A DNA stretch of 64,000 nt from Camellia lanceoleosa. Taxonomy: Eukaryota; Streptophyta; Magnoliopsida; Ericales; Theaceae. The stretch is from assembly GCA_025200525.1 (NCBI GenBank), contig CM045758.1:192112463-192176462 (forward strand), in the 5' to 3' direction. The notes below the pieces were generated by a model. The model was given only the letters and a program-made list of their open reading frames with translations, searched no databases and was not told the DNA's origin. Both the position numbers and the translations under genes were made by a program. Shown here one piece after another: positions 10,617-22,295 of this stretch; within the stretch, counting starts at the first letter, position 1, and every line of letters starts with the position of its first letter.

Positions 10617-11156
10617 AAATAATTCTATTTTCACACACTAATTTCTCTCAATTTATACACTTAATAAAAAAATTTATTAATACAATTTTGTCCTAAAATA
10701 AAATACCATAATACTCTTATTTTCTTTCATTCGAACCATAATTCTAAAATACTACAACCATCCTCCATCATCAGTGCCATGTCTTTCCACTGACATCCTC
10801 TCCCCCCAATGGTCGCCTCTTTCCACATCCCACCATAAATCATACATTCTCACAAATCTCTTGTTGCGAACCACCCACTTTTAAGATTGACTTTGGAGGT
10901 GTAGGATGGAAGGAGATGAGATAAGAGTGGTGGTGATGATGGCAATGGAGAGAGAGTGGTTGCAATGGCGGTGAAGTAAGGGTGGATGGATGGGGGAAAA
11001 AAAAAATAATAAAGAATTAAGATTTTAAAATTGAAGATGAGGGTATTATTAAAATAAAAAGATGTGTATTGAGAATTTTTTTTTATTTGTGTACTAAGAA
11101 GATATTCATTAAGTGTATGAATTAAAAGAAATTGATGTGTGAAAATAAAATTACTC
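10617..11156. mobile_element. MULE-type MITE (540 bp) with about 100-bp inverted repeats
   Basis: Perfect 9-bp direct repeats CAATTTTAC flank it (10608-10616, 11157-11165). The left end AAATAATTCTATTTTCACAC pairs with the right end reversed, GAGTAATTTTATTTTCACAC, and similarity continues for about 100 bp (AATTTCT, ATACACTTAAT blocks). The interior is non-coding. The TSD length points to the Mutator superfamily. Confidence 0.72.
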
Positions 11157-11246
11157 CAATTTTACCTCTTTACACCTAGCATTTAAATATAATTTCAATT
11201 TTATCCCATATCAAATTACTATTTACCCATCATTGCCATCCATTAC

Positions 11247-13758
11247 TGTCACGACCCAAACCCGCCCCTATAGGTTTAGCATCGTAACTGGCCAGTAATC
11301 ATGGGATTATCGAAGGCCTCTGAACAGATTAAACAAAATTAAGGGGCTAGCGGAAGCAAATACAATATACAATCGTTCAATGAGCTGTGCTGACTTACAT
11401 GAAACAGAAAACTTTAAACATTTACATACATATATCATAACATTATCATAACGCCAACCAAATATAGATACAACGGAAGGGACTAGCGTTGTATACAATA
11501 TAAAAACTTGGTCACAAAACATCTTGATCACATGACTTTCAGGAATCTCCATGTGAGGCACGATGGTTGGCTTGATAAAACAGAAGTCAGAAAGAAGCCC
11601 TTTAGGCCTGGTCTTGTACACGCTCACCTACATATATATATATACAAACGGAGGTAAAGCCCAGTAAATAACACAAATATAAAGAGGTTAGTGAAAAAAT
11701 TCCAAACATATCATATTCATAAAACAGATTATAATAGAATCAAATCTCATATTCGAACATAATAATGGTACATCCCATAAAACACATTGCATCGTCATCC
11801 AACTAGAGTAATCGGTTATGGATACCGATTAAACACATCACCACTTGACAAGTGGCTAACGAGATCTCGTACTCACATATATGTCATGGACCAACATTAA
11901 TATGTTGTTCCCCATGATTTGGGATTATCTATGGATGTCATAATAGATTTCAAACATAGGACATTCGTTCACATAAACAATATCATTTCAGAAATCATAA
12001 CTTATCAAATAAATTTGGAATATAATTCATATGAACATATCTTTACAATAACATTACTCACAGTGGGCTTCCGGAAACGGTCAATCAATCTTTGAACATT
12101 GACCTACAAACACAAAAGTACATAACACAAATATATCTTATCATTACATGTGCACTTGCTCATTACGGCTTAGCTTTCTATACATGGATTTCTTATTCAA
12201 TCCATTTCTCATAATTTGTACACGTGAATCACATTCTTGGATTTGTCTTATAATTTCTAATTCAATTACTCATGTCATTTCTTAGCTTATTACACTTTAA
12301 TGACTCACAATTCATGCTTAAATATGCTCAGAAAATGATAAGAACAAAAATATGAACACAAAATGTCTGTCAAAAATATGCTGAATTTGGCTCACATTTG
12401 TGCGCATTTTGGTCGCCGAATAACTGCTCTATCTTCAAAAGTACTAGATGGGTAAAAAATACACTCGAGCCATAACTCCTACACTCGAGCGGTCAGAAAA
12501 AATACAAAGGGTTCGCTCGAGCCACCAAGTGGTCGCTCGAGCGGTCTATAAGAGACTGCAAAATTATTGGATGCTTGAAATGTTCGCTTGAACGGCAAGT
12601 TCTTCGCTCGAGCGACTTGCAAAAATTTTGGGTTTTTAAAATAGAGTCTTGAGCTCTCAAATGAAAATTCAAAGGCAAACTCATGCATGGCTTGTCCTTA
12701 AAGCTTGAAAACTCATCCAAAAACATAAATACATGATCCTTTACAAACTCTTTGCTCAAAACTCATGAATTTAACAAATTGGGCTCAAAACTCCCATGTA
12801 CGTAAGTTTATAAACCTTTTTCTTAAATCCCATGTTTTAACAAACTTGAGCTCAAAAGGCCCATGCATGACCAAAACTCTTTTCAAAACATGATATCAAG
12901 GTTCAAAACATGATAATTTAAACATGTATGTACCAATCAACTCACAATAACACCTTGAGTACTCAAACTCAAACTCAACATGGTAAAACTCTTCATATTT
13001 AAGCATGCAAGTAGAACTTCTTTCCAAATTCCTTTTCTTAGCTTTCCAAATCATGAAGATTAATTTCAAAACAACTTAATTCTTGAATGCATAGGTAAGT
13101 TAGTTTCAAAAATCAACTTAAACAACATATTCATGATAAAAAATGATGTATCATGACAAAACTACACATGCAATTGATTACATAAAGCTCATGAATTCAT
13201 CATAAAAACACATAATCTTCAAGGATTCAATGTTAGATTCTCACCAAAGGTCTTGAATTAGCTAGATTCTTGTACTATATTGATGAACTCTAGCAAATTC
13301 TTCAACTTCTACCTTTAATTTACACTTTCTCTCTCTAAAATGGAGTCTCTCTCTCTCTCTCTCTCTAGAATGTATAAACTCGATTTTTGGGAGCTCAATA
13401 TGATGAAGAGAAGAGCTCAAATGAGCTTATGGTTTATATATATATAACTATGAAGTATGAATACATTAATGAGAACATTGGACCAATTAAATACAATTTA
13501 ATTTAATAATTTGAATCAGTTTTTAATTAAACTTACCAAAGTGTTCTAAATATTCGAAATAACATATCCATGTAACCAATTTCGGTTTCGGATGTTGATG
13601 AGGCTTTCAATTTTCAGATCAAAGCAGAATTCCAGATTGATATTTCTATGAGTAACAGATAAAAAGCCAAACAACATACAAAATACACAATAAACACATA
13701 ATTTATTTTAATCACTCAATTACAGATTAGCAATTAATTACGAATCGGAGTTGTTACA
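11247..13758 (-). mobile_element. solo LTR (2.5 kb), family A, second copy, opposite orientation
   Basis: The plus strand starts TGTCACGACCCAAACCCGCC and ends GGAGTTGTTACA, the reverse of the ends at 335-2760. Perfect 5-bp TSDs ATTAC lie at 11242-11246 and 13759-13763, the size for LTR retrotransposons. It has the same CTCGAG-rich block (about 12460-12620) and the TATATATATA/GTGAGCG region near 11630. There is no internal coding region, so a solo LTR is the best call. The target was AT-rich spacer. Confidence 0.85.
12458..12620. repeat. CTCGAG motif cluster inside solo LTR
   Basis: At least five CTCGAG palindromes, often extended to CGCTCGAGCG, occur in about 160 bp (for example at 12462, 12481, 12512, 12534 and 12606). 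The sister LTR has the matching cluster at about 1350-1670. Confidence 0.8.
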
Positions 13759-13763
13759 ATTAC

Positions 13764-14569
13764 TACCTCACTAACCATCTCCATCATCAGCTATCATTCC
13801 TTTCCACTTCAACAGTTACCTCCACCTCACCCAACAACCTTCCTATCCGCCCATTACCTCCACCGCCCTTCTCCTACTCCCACTCCCACAACACCTTTCT
13901 TGCCAAAATTGCCTACTTAGTCACCTCACCTCACCTCACCTCACCACCATTAAACCCTCCTTACTCGTTTCACCAGAAATGATGCATTCCTCTAATTTGG
14001 GAACTCTAAAAAAGTACTAATGATGTAAAAAATTTAAAAAAAACCAAGGCTAAAACATTACATCACATAAAATCCACACACCAATTATAACTATTAGAGC
14101 TCTTAATTTAGAGCTCCCAATCTTTTCTCCTAGTTCCACTACCGAACCACCATTTCCTATGTTCAAAACTCTAGGCACCACCTCACCACTTTGAAATCCT
14201 AAATAAGAGAGAGGGAGAGAGAGAGAGAGAGGGGTCTAATGAGAAGATGTGGGGTTGAGAATGGAAATAAATTTGAGATATTAAGAGATAAAGGCTCCTT
14301 TTGTAAATAGGCTATTTTGGTTGAATATTTGACTTTTTGGTTATTTTAGCTTGATTAAAAAAATTGTATTTGTGATAATAGTTCTTTTTTTTGTAATTGA
14401 TTTGATAGTTATGAGAAAAATAATAATTATAAATAAATGTAATATTTTATTTTATTGACTATTTTAATTAATTTATTCTTTACTAACTATTTTAGACGAA
14501 TAGTCTCTAACCAAACAATGGCAAAATAAATATTTTAAAATTTTTAATTGGATTAATGACAATTGAAAG
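13764..14569. other. intergenic spacer with CT/GA and pyrimidine-rich tracts
   Basis: 13770-13960 is C/T-rich (repeated CACCTC). 14202-14233 is a GA microsatellite. 14290-14520 resembles a degenerate MITE (CTCCTTTTGTAAATAGGCTA ... CTAACCAAACAATGG). No gene seen. Confidence 0.5.
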
Positions 14570-14853
14570 TACTCTCTCCATCCTAAAATAATGGTTCTTT
14601 TTGGAGAATTTTACTTTTATTGGTAGTACAATTATTACACTTAAAAAAAATTGATTTTCTAAAATTACCCTTTGATAGTATATTTTTTAGAAAATATCAA
14701 TGTCATAATTATACTTTTTAAATTGTTAAGAATTTAGAAAGAATGTCAAAACAAGAAATTTATTATTTTTGTACTTAATTTTTGAAAAAAAAATTAATAT
14801 TTTAAAATAATAAAAAATAAAATAAAAAATTAATATTTTGAGAAGGAGGGAAT
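14570..14853. mobile_element. Stowaway-like MITE
   Basis: The left end TACTCTCTCCATCCTAAAAT and right end AATATTTTGAGAAGGAGGGA match the CTCCCTCCGTCCCAAAATAA-type inverted repeats of plant Stowaway (Tc1/mariner) MITEs, with TA at both borders. The interior is AT-rich and non-coding. Confidence 0.7.
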
Positions 14854-14885
14854 AACAATAATATTAAAAGGAAAATGATTTTTCC

Positions 14886-15560
14886 CCCGAAATTTCCTTT
14901 CCCGAATCCCCCCGACTACCCGAAACGACGTCGTTTTGGGCAGTTTTCATTTTTTTTTTTCCCTCTTTATGTCTGAAACGCAGATCCAGAAGAAGAAGAG
15001 GGAGAGGGAGAAGGAGAGAAAGAGAAAGAGAGAAAGAGAAGAGAAGAAGAGAGAAAGAGAAGGTTGAGGATGTCGCCTCCGCCGATCGAAAGCGACCCTA
15101 GACCGATTTTGCTCTTTTTTTTTTTTTTTCGGATCCGAAATGAAGGAAAAGAATAAAATAAAGATGAATGGTGATGTTGATGAAGATGGTGATGTTGATG
15201 TTGATGTTGATGATGATTTTTTTTTTTTTTTTCGGATCTCAATTTTTTTTTCTTTTTTCGGATTTGAATTTTTTTTTTTTTTTTTTCTGGATATGATGAT
15301 GAATGGTGATGATGAAGATGAATGGTTGATGTTGGTCTCGGTCTCTCTCTCTCTTCTTCTTCTTCTTCTTGGTCTCAGTCTCTCTCTCTCTCTTTCTTCT
15401 CTTCTTCTTCTTTTTCTTCTTCATTCTTCCTTCTTCCTTCTTCTTTTTTGATTTTCTTCTTTTGAAAAAAAAAATAAAAATAATAATAAAAAATCAAAAC
15501 GACGAAATGATATCATTTTGATTTTGGGGGCATTCGGGATAGGACAAATTCGAGTTACAT
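14886..15560. mobile_element. inverted-repeat element with ACGACGTCGT palindrome and low-complexity core, family B
   Basis: The left end CGAAATTTCCTTTCCCGAAT pairs with the right end reversed, CGAATTTGTCCTATCCCGAA, over about 25 bp. Just inside the left end is AAACGACGTCGTTTTGGG and inside the right end AAAACGACGAAATGATATCA. The core is pure low complexity: GA/AAG tracts, poly-T, (GATGTT)n and (CTT)n. Sequence at 33600-33955 shares the same right-end and palindrome motifs. Superfamily unknown; no clear TSD found. Confidence 0.5.
15140..15450. repeat. low-complexity GATGTT / poly-T / CTT tracts
   Basis: Alternating GATGTTGATG hexamer repeats, T homopolymers and CTT/CTCT tracts. Open frames here on both strands are composition artefacts. 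Confidence 0.85.
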
Positions 15561-15572
15561 AGCATGATTCAG

Positions 15573-15993
15573 TGTGTTTGGTTTGAGTTTTCTGGATTAA
15601 GTTTTTTGAAAACTGAGTTTTTTGGTTTTCGTATTCTTTTGTTTTTAGTGAATATTTTTTAAATTTTAAACATTTTTTTAACTTTTTTAGATGCATCTTA
15701 GTTAGATGTATCTAAAAAGTAAAAAAATTGTGAAAAAATATTTTAAAAAATTAATAAATACATAAAAATACAAAAATGTCTTGAATTTTATATTTTTTTG
15801 TATTTTTGGTATTTAGTGAATTTTTAAAAGATTTTTTTTACAATTTTTTTACTTTTTAGGTGTATTTATGTTAGGTGTGTCTAAAAAGTAAAAAAATTGC
15901 TTAAAATATTAAAAAAATTCAGTAAAAACAAAAAAATACGAAAAATAAGAGTGCAGAATTTTCTGAAAAGTGTTTTCTGAAAACTCAAAACAA
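15573..15993. mobile_element. hAT-like MITE, AT-rich, palindromic
   Basis: The left end GTGTTTGGTTTGAGTTTTC pairs with the right end, whose reverse reads TTGTTTTGAGTTTTCAG. The interior is itself a near-inverted structure in which ACTTTTTAG / CTAAAAAGT blocks repeat four times. Non-coding. Confidence 0.45.
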
Positions 15994-16096
15994 GCAATAT
16001 TAAAATGTTGTGTAAACGGACTCTCTTGAGTCTTGTCAAAGAGTAACTTTTTACTCCTTTTCAAATTATCCCTTTGCACAATCTCCCATTGCACTC

Positions 16097-16315
16097 AGGC
16101 CTCGTTTGTGAACCCTCCCTTTTAGTCAAAAAGTCAAAAGCTTAAATTATCCAAAAAGTCAACAACCCATACCAAAAGTTAAATATTATCTTTTCTTTCT
16201 ACTTTTGCACATATTTTCGTAAAAAGCCAAAAGACATCTCAAACATACTAGTTTTTTAGCTCATATTTTAGCCAAATAGTTAAAAAGTTACTAAATTAAC
16301 TCGTTAAACAGGCCT
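16097..16315. mobile_element. hAT-like MITE with AGGCCT ends
   Basis: Starts AGGCCTCGTTTGTGAACC and ends GTTAAACAGGCCT. The interior has repeated AAAAAGTCAAAAAGTTA-type motifs, as in the element at 29099-29369. I found no convincing 8-bp TSD. Confidence 0.5.
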
Positions 16316-16982
16316 CAAAGTTATTCCAGCTTCATTTTCACGTAGACTTGGGATTGATTAATGTTTGAAAAGTACTTGAAATTGAAGATGAAAACCTTTA
16401 CACTATTTTGTAATTTTGTGAATAAAAACAATACTAATAATATTAACTTCTTACAAATAATTAAATAAAAAATGGATTTTATAGAGTAAAAAAATAAAGC
16501 AAAAGCTTCTTCTACTTAGAATTTTTATTTTATTTTTGTATTTTGTCATTCTTTCTTTTCCCTTTCTTTCTTCCATCAACAACATTAATATATTTAGTGC
16601 ATGGAGTACTAATTAATTTCAAAAGCAGGAAAACTATTGCTAAAATACAAACCAACTAGTGAGTGACTCAATCAGATGGCAGATCTAAATTAATGATATT
16701 TTATTCACTGTTAATCAAACTCCAATTAGTTTAAATGCATTTGAGAAAAAGCTTAATAATATGAATTCCCTCTATAATGTTTTTGTATAAGACTAAATTT
16801 AGATACATTGAGAATTTTACAAAATAACACACAAAACAAAAAATGAGTCTCCCAAATAGAACTCACTATTTATTTCATATTTATATCGCATTGGGTAAAA
16901 ATTTATTGATTTTAACACTCAGTTATTTATATAATCATCTAGTTAGAGGGGATCAAGGCTTTATTCTCTCTTTGAACTTTAA
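16316..16982. other. AT-rich intergenic spacer
   Basis: No coding frame or repeat ends recognised. Confidence 0.5.
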
Positions 16983-17266
16983 TACTCTCTTTGTCTTAAA
17001 ATATTAGTATTTTATTTTATTTTTTATTTTCTCAAAATATTAGTCTCTTTTAAAAATCAACTAATAAAATAATATAAATTTATTATTTTGTCCTTATTTT
17101 AAATTCATTAATAACACAAAAGTATAATTATGACAATTGATATTCTCAAAAAAATATAATATCAAAGGATAATTTGAAAAAATTAATATTTTTAAAATGT
17201 AATAATTATAATATTAAAAAATTAAATGTTTTAAAAAAAAATTACATTTTGAGACGAAAAGAATAA
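16983..17266. mobile_element. Stowaway-like MITE, diverged
   Basis: The left end TACTCTCTTTGTCTTAAAAT and right end ACATTTTGAGACGAAAAGAA are diverged versions of the Stowaway terminal repeat, with TA borders, about 284 bp long like the element at 14570-14853. Confidence 0.6.
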
Positions 17267-17776
17267 TAAACATAATTGAGTACGTAAACCTAGATTTGTT
17301 TTTTTATAATATAAAACTATTCCATAACAGTATAAACTAAAAAGTATATACCATAATATATTAGTATTATGTATCTATAACAGTGCCCCCCATAACTACT
17401 TTTATTTATTTATTTTATTTTAAAACTGTCTACCACCAAACATCGACGCAGGCAGCAGAGGAGGCCGTTGTCTGAGAGAGAGAGAGAGAGAGAGATGATG
17501 TTGCCCACCCAACAACTCCTTTCTCTATCTTTATTATTTAAACCTTGTTCTTTCAATATTTTTTGGCTGTTCTTATATTCTTTAAGTTAAAAACATTAAT
17601 CAGAAATGCATAAAAAAAAAATTGTAAATTAAAATAGGGGTGTAACCGGGTCCGTTTGTGTTGGTTCTGAAAAAATTTTATCAATTAGATCACTTTTGAT
17701 GAATTGAGGATTTTTTAACTTATCGCCAATCTATTATTCTCAAAACAAACAGGTTAATTGAATATTTTAACTGTTG
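17267..17776. other. AT-rich spacer with GA microsatellite
   Basis: Contains (GA)n at 17475-17495 and poly-A/T tracts. No gene recognised. Confidence 0.5.
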
Positions 17777-17786
17777 CATATACCAA

Positions 17787-19340
17787 GAGTTTTTTTTTTT
17801 TTCATAGACTTGATCCACTTTTTAAATTATTTAGAAAATTAACTTGCTTTTTGAAATCGCATGTTAAAAATACAATTGTATGATGACATGGGCTGCTATC
17901 GTAGCAAATTGAAATTATATTTTCAACATGCGATTTCAAATAAAATTGCATCTTCAACATGTGATTTCACCTGCCATGCAATTTTTAGCTACCAGTAACT
18001 TGTGTTTGCAATTGTTAGTTACAACATAGCTACTTCAAGTTACTATAAATATATAATAGTATGTGAAAACTAACTCAGTTGTATCTATAAATTGTTATAA
18101 GATTATACATAATAATTCACTATGAGATACACTGTCAGTGACTTATATACCGCAATGGGTTGCCGTTGAGTTTCAAATGATGATTTTAAATATCCATTGA
18201 ACCTTAATCTTCGTTACACAACGGCCATCATGAATAGCATGAGAGCAGAGTGGCAATATCAGTCTACCTAGGTGAATATTCTTCAGGAGCTGTGAAAATA
18301 AAAGAATATTCGAATTCCTCGAAAGAGGTAGAAGAACATGCCCATCGATACCCCGCAATTGTTGCAAAGAACGTTACACTGCATTTGTGAAGAAGTTAAC
18401 CAAATGTTGATGCATTTAAATCATATCACTTTCGTTAACTAGCAACTAAGTGCGCCGATGATGGATATATTAATGCATGAAGCAGAATTTTACTTGAATG
18501 CAAGTTGAGAGGAACAAGTATTATTCGATGTTGAGATGTCAGATGAGAAATAAAAATAATAAAATTTCTTCATAATAATCCTTTAATTTGTATTCGAAAA
18601 TCCCTGTATGTATAGATGTTTGTATCTCCATATAAAAGACGGGCTATGCATGTGAGGGATAGTGTTGTTTGGCCCATTTGCTAACAACTAAAGCAATTGG
18701 AACTAGTGGTGATATAACACATTTTTGAATTCTTGCATCCAGACGTTGATCCCTATTCTTTGGTTAGATATGTTATTTTCCAAGCCAAACTGCTCTATAA
18801 TGGTTCTACTCTAGTCCCAAAGATGACAAAGTAGCTTATTATCATTCATTAGTTTCATTTATAGTCCTAAAACAACGTTCAAATTGTTTTTTCAATGCTT
18901 AATATTGTTCTCTAGTGTTTGATTGCTAGTTGGTGAGGAGACCCATATTTCTCCTTGCAAGGCTCACATCTACTGAAGAGTGGGAAGCAACTGATAAACC
19001 TTTGAATTTTAATTTTAAATGTTATTTTCAGAATAGATTTTATAATTGCGAAACTTAAAATCGCATTTTTCAAAATGCGAGTTTATGTTGAAAATGCAAT
19101 TTCAACTTGTCACGTTAGTGCAACAAAAGCCCTGTTAACTTGAAATTGCATTTTTAACATGTGATTTCAACTTGCCACATCAGTGCGTTGTCGTCCATAA
19201 ATAACTTGAATCAGATTTTGAACATGCAATTTCAAATTAAAATTACATGTTCAAAATGCGATTTCAAAAGTGGGTTAGTTTCTCAAATAGTTTAAAAAGT
19301 GTATCAATTCTCTAAACTATTTAAAAAAAAAAAAAAACTC
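17787..19340. mobile_element. MULE-like element (1.55 kb) with repeated ATGCGATTTCAA motifs
   Basis: Flanked by CATATACCAA (17777-17786) and CATAAACCAA (19341-19350), 9 of 10 matching, a size fitting Mutator elements. The ends are inverted repeats of about 90 bp: GAGTTTTTTTTTTTTTTCAT on the left, the reverse on the right, continuing through TTTTTAAATTATTTAGA and GAAATCGCATG. Subterminal regions (17850-17985 and 19040-19270) carry many direct and inverted copies of CATGCGATTTCAA. The interior (18060-18960) is less AT-rich, but no reading frame longer than about 64 residues is present and I recognise no family, so it may be captured or decayed sequence. Confidence 0.65.
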
Positions 19341-19350
19341 CATAAACCAA

Positions 19351-20317
19351 TGGTTTGAGTGGGTTAGAAATATAAAATTTGAAAAAAAAAAAGTCCCTTT
19401 TTTAATAATTTTGAATAAAAAAATATATTTTTAATAAAAATTATTATTAATTGAATCAATAATGTTATTCAAAATTACATTTAAAAGATTGATACACAAA
19501 ATAATTAAATTAAAAAAAATATATGCAATGAAAATGAGATGTGAATGTCATTTGATTAATAATATTAGGATTATGGAGAAATTATATGTATAAAGTAATT
19601 TTATATATATAGATAAATAAATTAAATTAATTTGTAAGTGAATTGAGAAAATTTAACCCACATGCATGAGCTCAATTTAACACTTGAGTCTTTTAGCAAA
19701 TTGTCAACAACATACCATGGGATGGGACATCCAAAAACACATCATCATCAGGAGGAGTTTTCACCACGTAACTTCGTCTTCAAGAAAGGTTAAAACATTA
19801 CAATTTGTTTATTTAATGTATGTACAAACTATCTTCATGTATCTTCAACAACTAGGTAAGTAAAGTAAGGGAATTTAATGTCTTAAATAATTATTTTTAG
19901 CTTTGTCTTCCAACCCCATTTGACTACATATCTGTACACTTCTCATTAAGAACTAACTAGTCTCCATGTCATATCTTGGTTCTTTCTTTCTCTCCCTCTT
20001 CATAGACTACTTAAAATATGATGACTATATGAAGAACAAAAAGCAGTAATATGGAATTTTTATGTAAAAAAGATGTACTTTGAGTGTTGAATTCAGGCCT
20101 TTTATTTTGAAACAAAATACATATGAACATGACTATTAATTTAAAGGAAAATGTTTGAAATTCTCCAATAAAAAACTTCCACAATTCTACCTACAATAAT
20201 ATGTCAAGATAAGTGTCAACTTTTAATTTGTTACACAATAAATCACTAAGGGCTCAATTCCCTTGCCATTGGTAAATTTGTGGGTCAAATGTGTAGATTT
20301 CTAACATTATTCTAATT
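19351..20317. other. AT-rich intergenic spacer
   Basis: No gene or bounded repeat seen. Confidence 0.5.
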
Positions 20318-20326
20318 TAAAACATA
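20318..20326. repeat. TSD of MULE 20327-22123, left copy
   Basis: TAAAACATA, identical to 22124-22132. Confidence 0.85.
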
Positions 20327-20685
20327 GGGTAAATTACACTGATCTCCCCTGAGGTTTACTTTAATTACAGGGACCTCCCCTGTAATTTCAAAAATAACAT
20401 TAACCTCCCTTACTTTCGAAATTAATATACAAACATCCCCTTCTGTTACCCATTCGTCCAAATTCAAATAGATGATGCTGATGTCATGCATAATTATTCT
20501 ACAAATTCCAATACTACCCTTCAGGGAAGGTAAGTGTAATTTACCCATATATATATAAACACATACGTATCTTACCAATTCCATCTCTCTTCCCTCTTAC
20601 TCACTCTTTGTACTCTACCTCTCCTCTGTCATGATGCCGCTCTCTCTTTCTTTCTCTTCCGTCTCTCTGTCTCTCTCATCTCAGA

Positions 20686-20936
20686 TCAATCCAAACCATC
20701 AACGACATCGCCGATGACTCTTTTCGGCTCAAAGCCGCCATCGTCATCGGTCACAAAATCACAATCACAAAATCTAACAACATAATCACAATCACAAAAA
20801 AAACTTAAACAGAGATCAATCCAAACCATCAACGACATCGCCGATGACTCTTTTCGGCTCAAAGCCGCCATCGTCATCGGTCACAAAATCACAATCACAA
20901 AATCTAACAACACAATCACAATCACAAAAAAAACTT

Positions 20937-20945
<9 letters not shown>
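20686..20945. repeat. tandem duplication (about 130 bp) of gene-like sequence inside MULE
   Basis: The unit starting AGATCAATCCAAACCATCAA and ending AAAAAACTTAAACAGAGA occurs twice in tandem, apparently differing at one base (CATAATC versus CACAATC). Its first half is GC-richer and open in one frame (QTINDIADDSFRLKAAIVIG), suggesting a captured exon piece, but I do not recognise the parent. Confidence 0.85.

Positions 20946-20975
<30 letters not shown>
20941..20975. repeat. (GA)n microsatellite
   Basis: Uninterrupted AG repeat directly after the second duplicated unit; an (AT)n tract follows at 21050-21069. Confidence 0.9.
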
Positions 20976-20977
<2 letters not shown>

Positions 20978-22123
20978 CAACATATTAAAGAGCAAATAGA
21001 ACAAAAACCAAGATCTCATTTAAGTACCAAACACACACATAACAAATACATATATATATATATATATAAATATATATAGATAGATTTAGAGAGAGATAGA
21101 GATTTAGAGAGCAAGGTGGTGTCACAGCAATAAGACACCACCGTGAAGAGCGATAATGTCGACAACATCACTACCGTAAATGGCCACCAAACCCTAGATC
21201 TCATCCCTATCGAAAACCTCTCGAAGCCACTCACTATCACAGATCTCTCTTAGGCTCCGATGCATGACACTGACCTCACCACTACTCCTTTGTTTCGGCT
21301 GCAATTCTGCAACGGCGAAACAATTGAAGATGCTGGCGCGACAGAGGATGCTGATCGACCAGATGCTGGAGTCTAATAGTGCAACCGACGACAGGGCAGA
21401 AGGTGACTCTCTCTCTCTCTCTTCTTTCTCCTCTTTTCACCGTCTCTCTTGTAGCGTTGTCGCCACCTCTTTCACTGTCTGTCTTATATAGCGGCTCCGA
21501 TTCCTAGTTTGACGGTGCGACTGGCAATGGGGCAGAGGTTGACTTTCTCTCTTTTTTTTTCTCTCTTTTTTTTTCTCTCTCTCTCTCTCTTCTCTTTTTG
21601 TCGTCTCTCTTGCAGCACTGTCTCTACCTTTTGTAAAGTGGCTTTGATTCCTCATGAGTTGCACTTCCTCACCATGCTCAACCACCACGCCACACTCTAC
21701 TGAGGGTTAGGATTTCGCACCACCCTCTTCATTTCAATTTACCCCTCCCTAATCTCTATCTCTTTCTAAATCTCTCTATATATGTATATATTTGTTGTGT
21801 TTGGGATTTTCAATTGAAATTCACTAAGAAGATTGAAGAACTGGGTTAAGTACTGAAACGAACTGCCAAGCTAATAGAATGGAACTGCCAAGCTGAGAGA
21901 TAGAAAATGAAGGTTGAAGGGTCAGTTGTGTCTTTTCACAATATGGTTCAAGAGTATTATGGTTAATTTAGCTGTCAAGTTAATGTCGTTCATATTCTTT
22001 TAATGGGAAGAGGGAATCTGTGTATTATTTTCAAAAGTATGAGAGGTTAGTGTTATTTTTAAAACTACAAGACATGTCTCTGTAATTAAGATAAACCTCA
22101 GGGGAGGTCAGTATACTTTACCC

Positions 22124-22132
22124 TAAAACATA
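22124..22132. repeat. TSD of MULE 20327-22123, right copy
   Basis: TAAAACATA directly after the inverted repeat ending TTTACCC. Confidence 0.85.
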
Positions 22133-22295
22133 TTATCTCTCACGTACTAGTCATTTAGATGAAATAAATGTTTTCTTTATATTTTGATGTTTAGTGTAAC
22201 TAAAAATGAATGTCTATAATTGAAAATGTTACCATAGTTAATAAAAAGTAAATTTATTTGGTGAAAAATATTTATATTTTTCGAATTAAAATTTT

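Larger units (their letters stand above)
20327..22123. mobile_element. MULE (1.8 kb), non-autonomous, long TIRs, perfect TSD
   Basis: Perfect 9-bp TSD TAAAACATA at 20318-20326 and 22124-22132. Terminal inverted repeats exceed 120 bp: the left begins GGGTAAATTACACTGATCTC, the right end reversed begins GGGTAAAGTATACTGACCTC, and both continue with CCCCTGAGGTTTA, TTAATTACAG and AAAAATAACA blocks. The interior holds a roughly 130-bp direct duplication (20690-20945), CT/GA microsatellites and GC-richer gene-like segments (21110-21300) that may be captured sequence. No transposase. Confidence 0.88.

Noticed and set aside
335..13758. The two family A LTRs considered as a pair bounding one retrotransposon
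   Set aside because: They are in opposite orientations, and the right one has its own perfect TSD ATTAC.
15140..15451. Open frames on both strands in the 15.1-15.5-kb region
   Set aside because: They consist of poly-Ser/Leu, Lys/Arg and Asp/Val runs produced by microsatellites.
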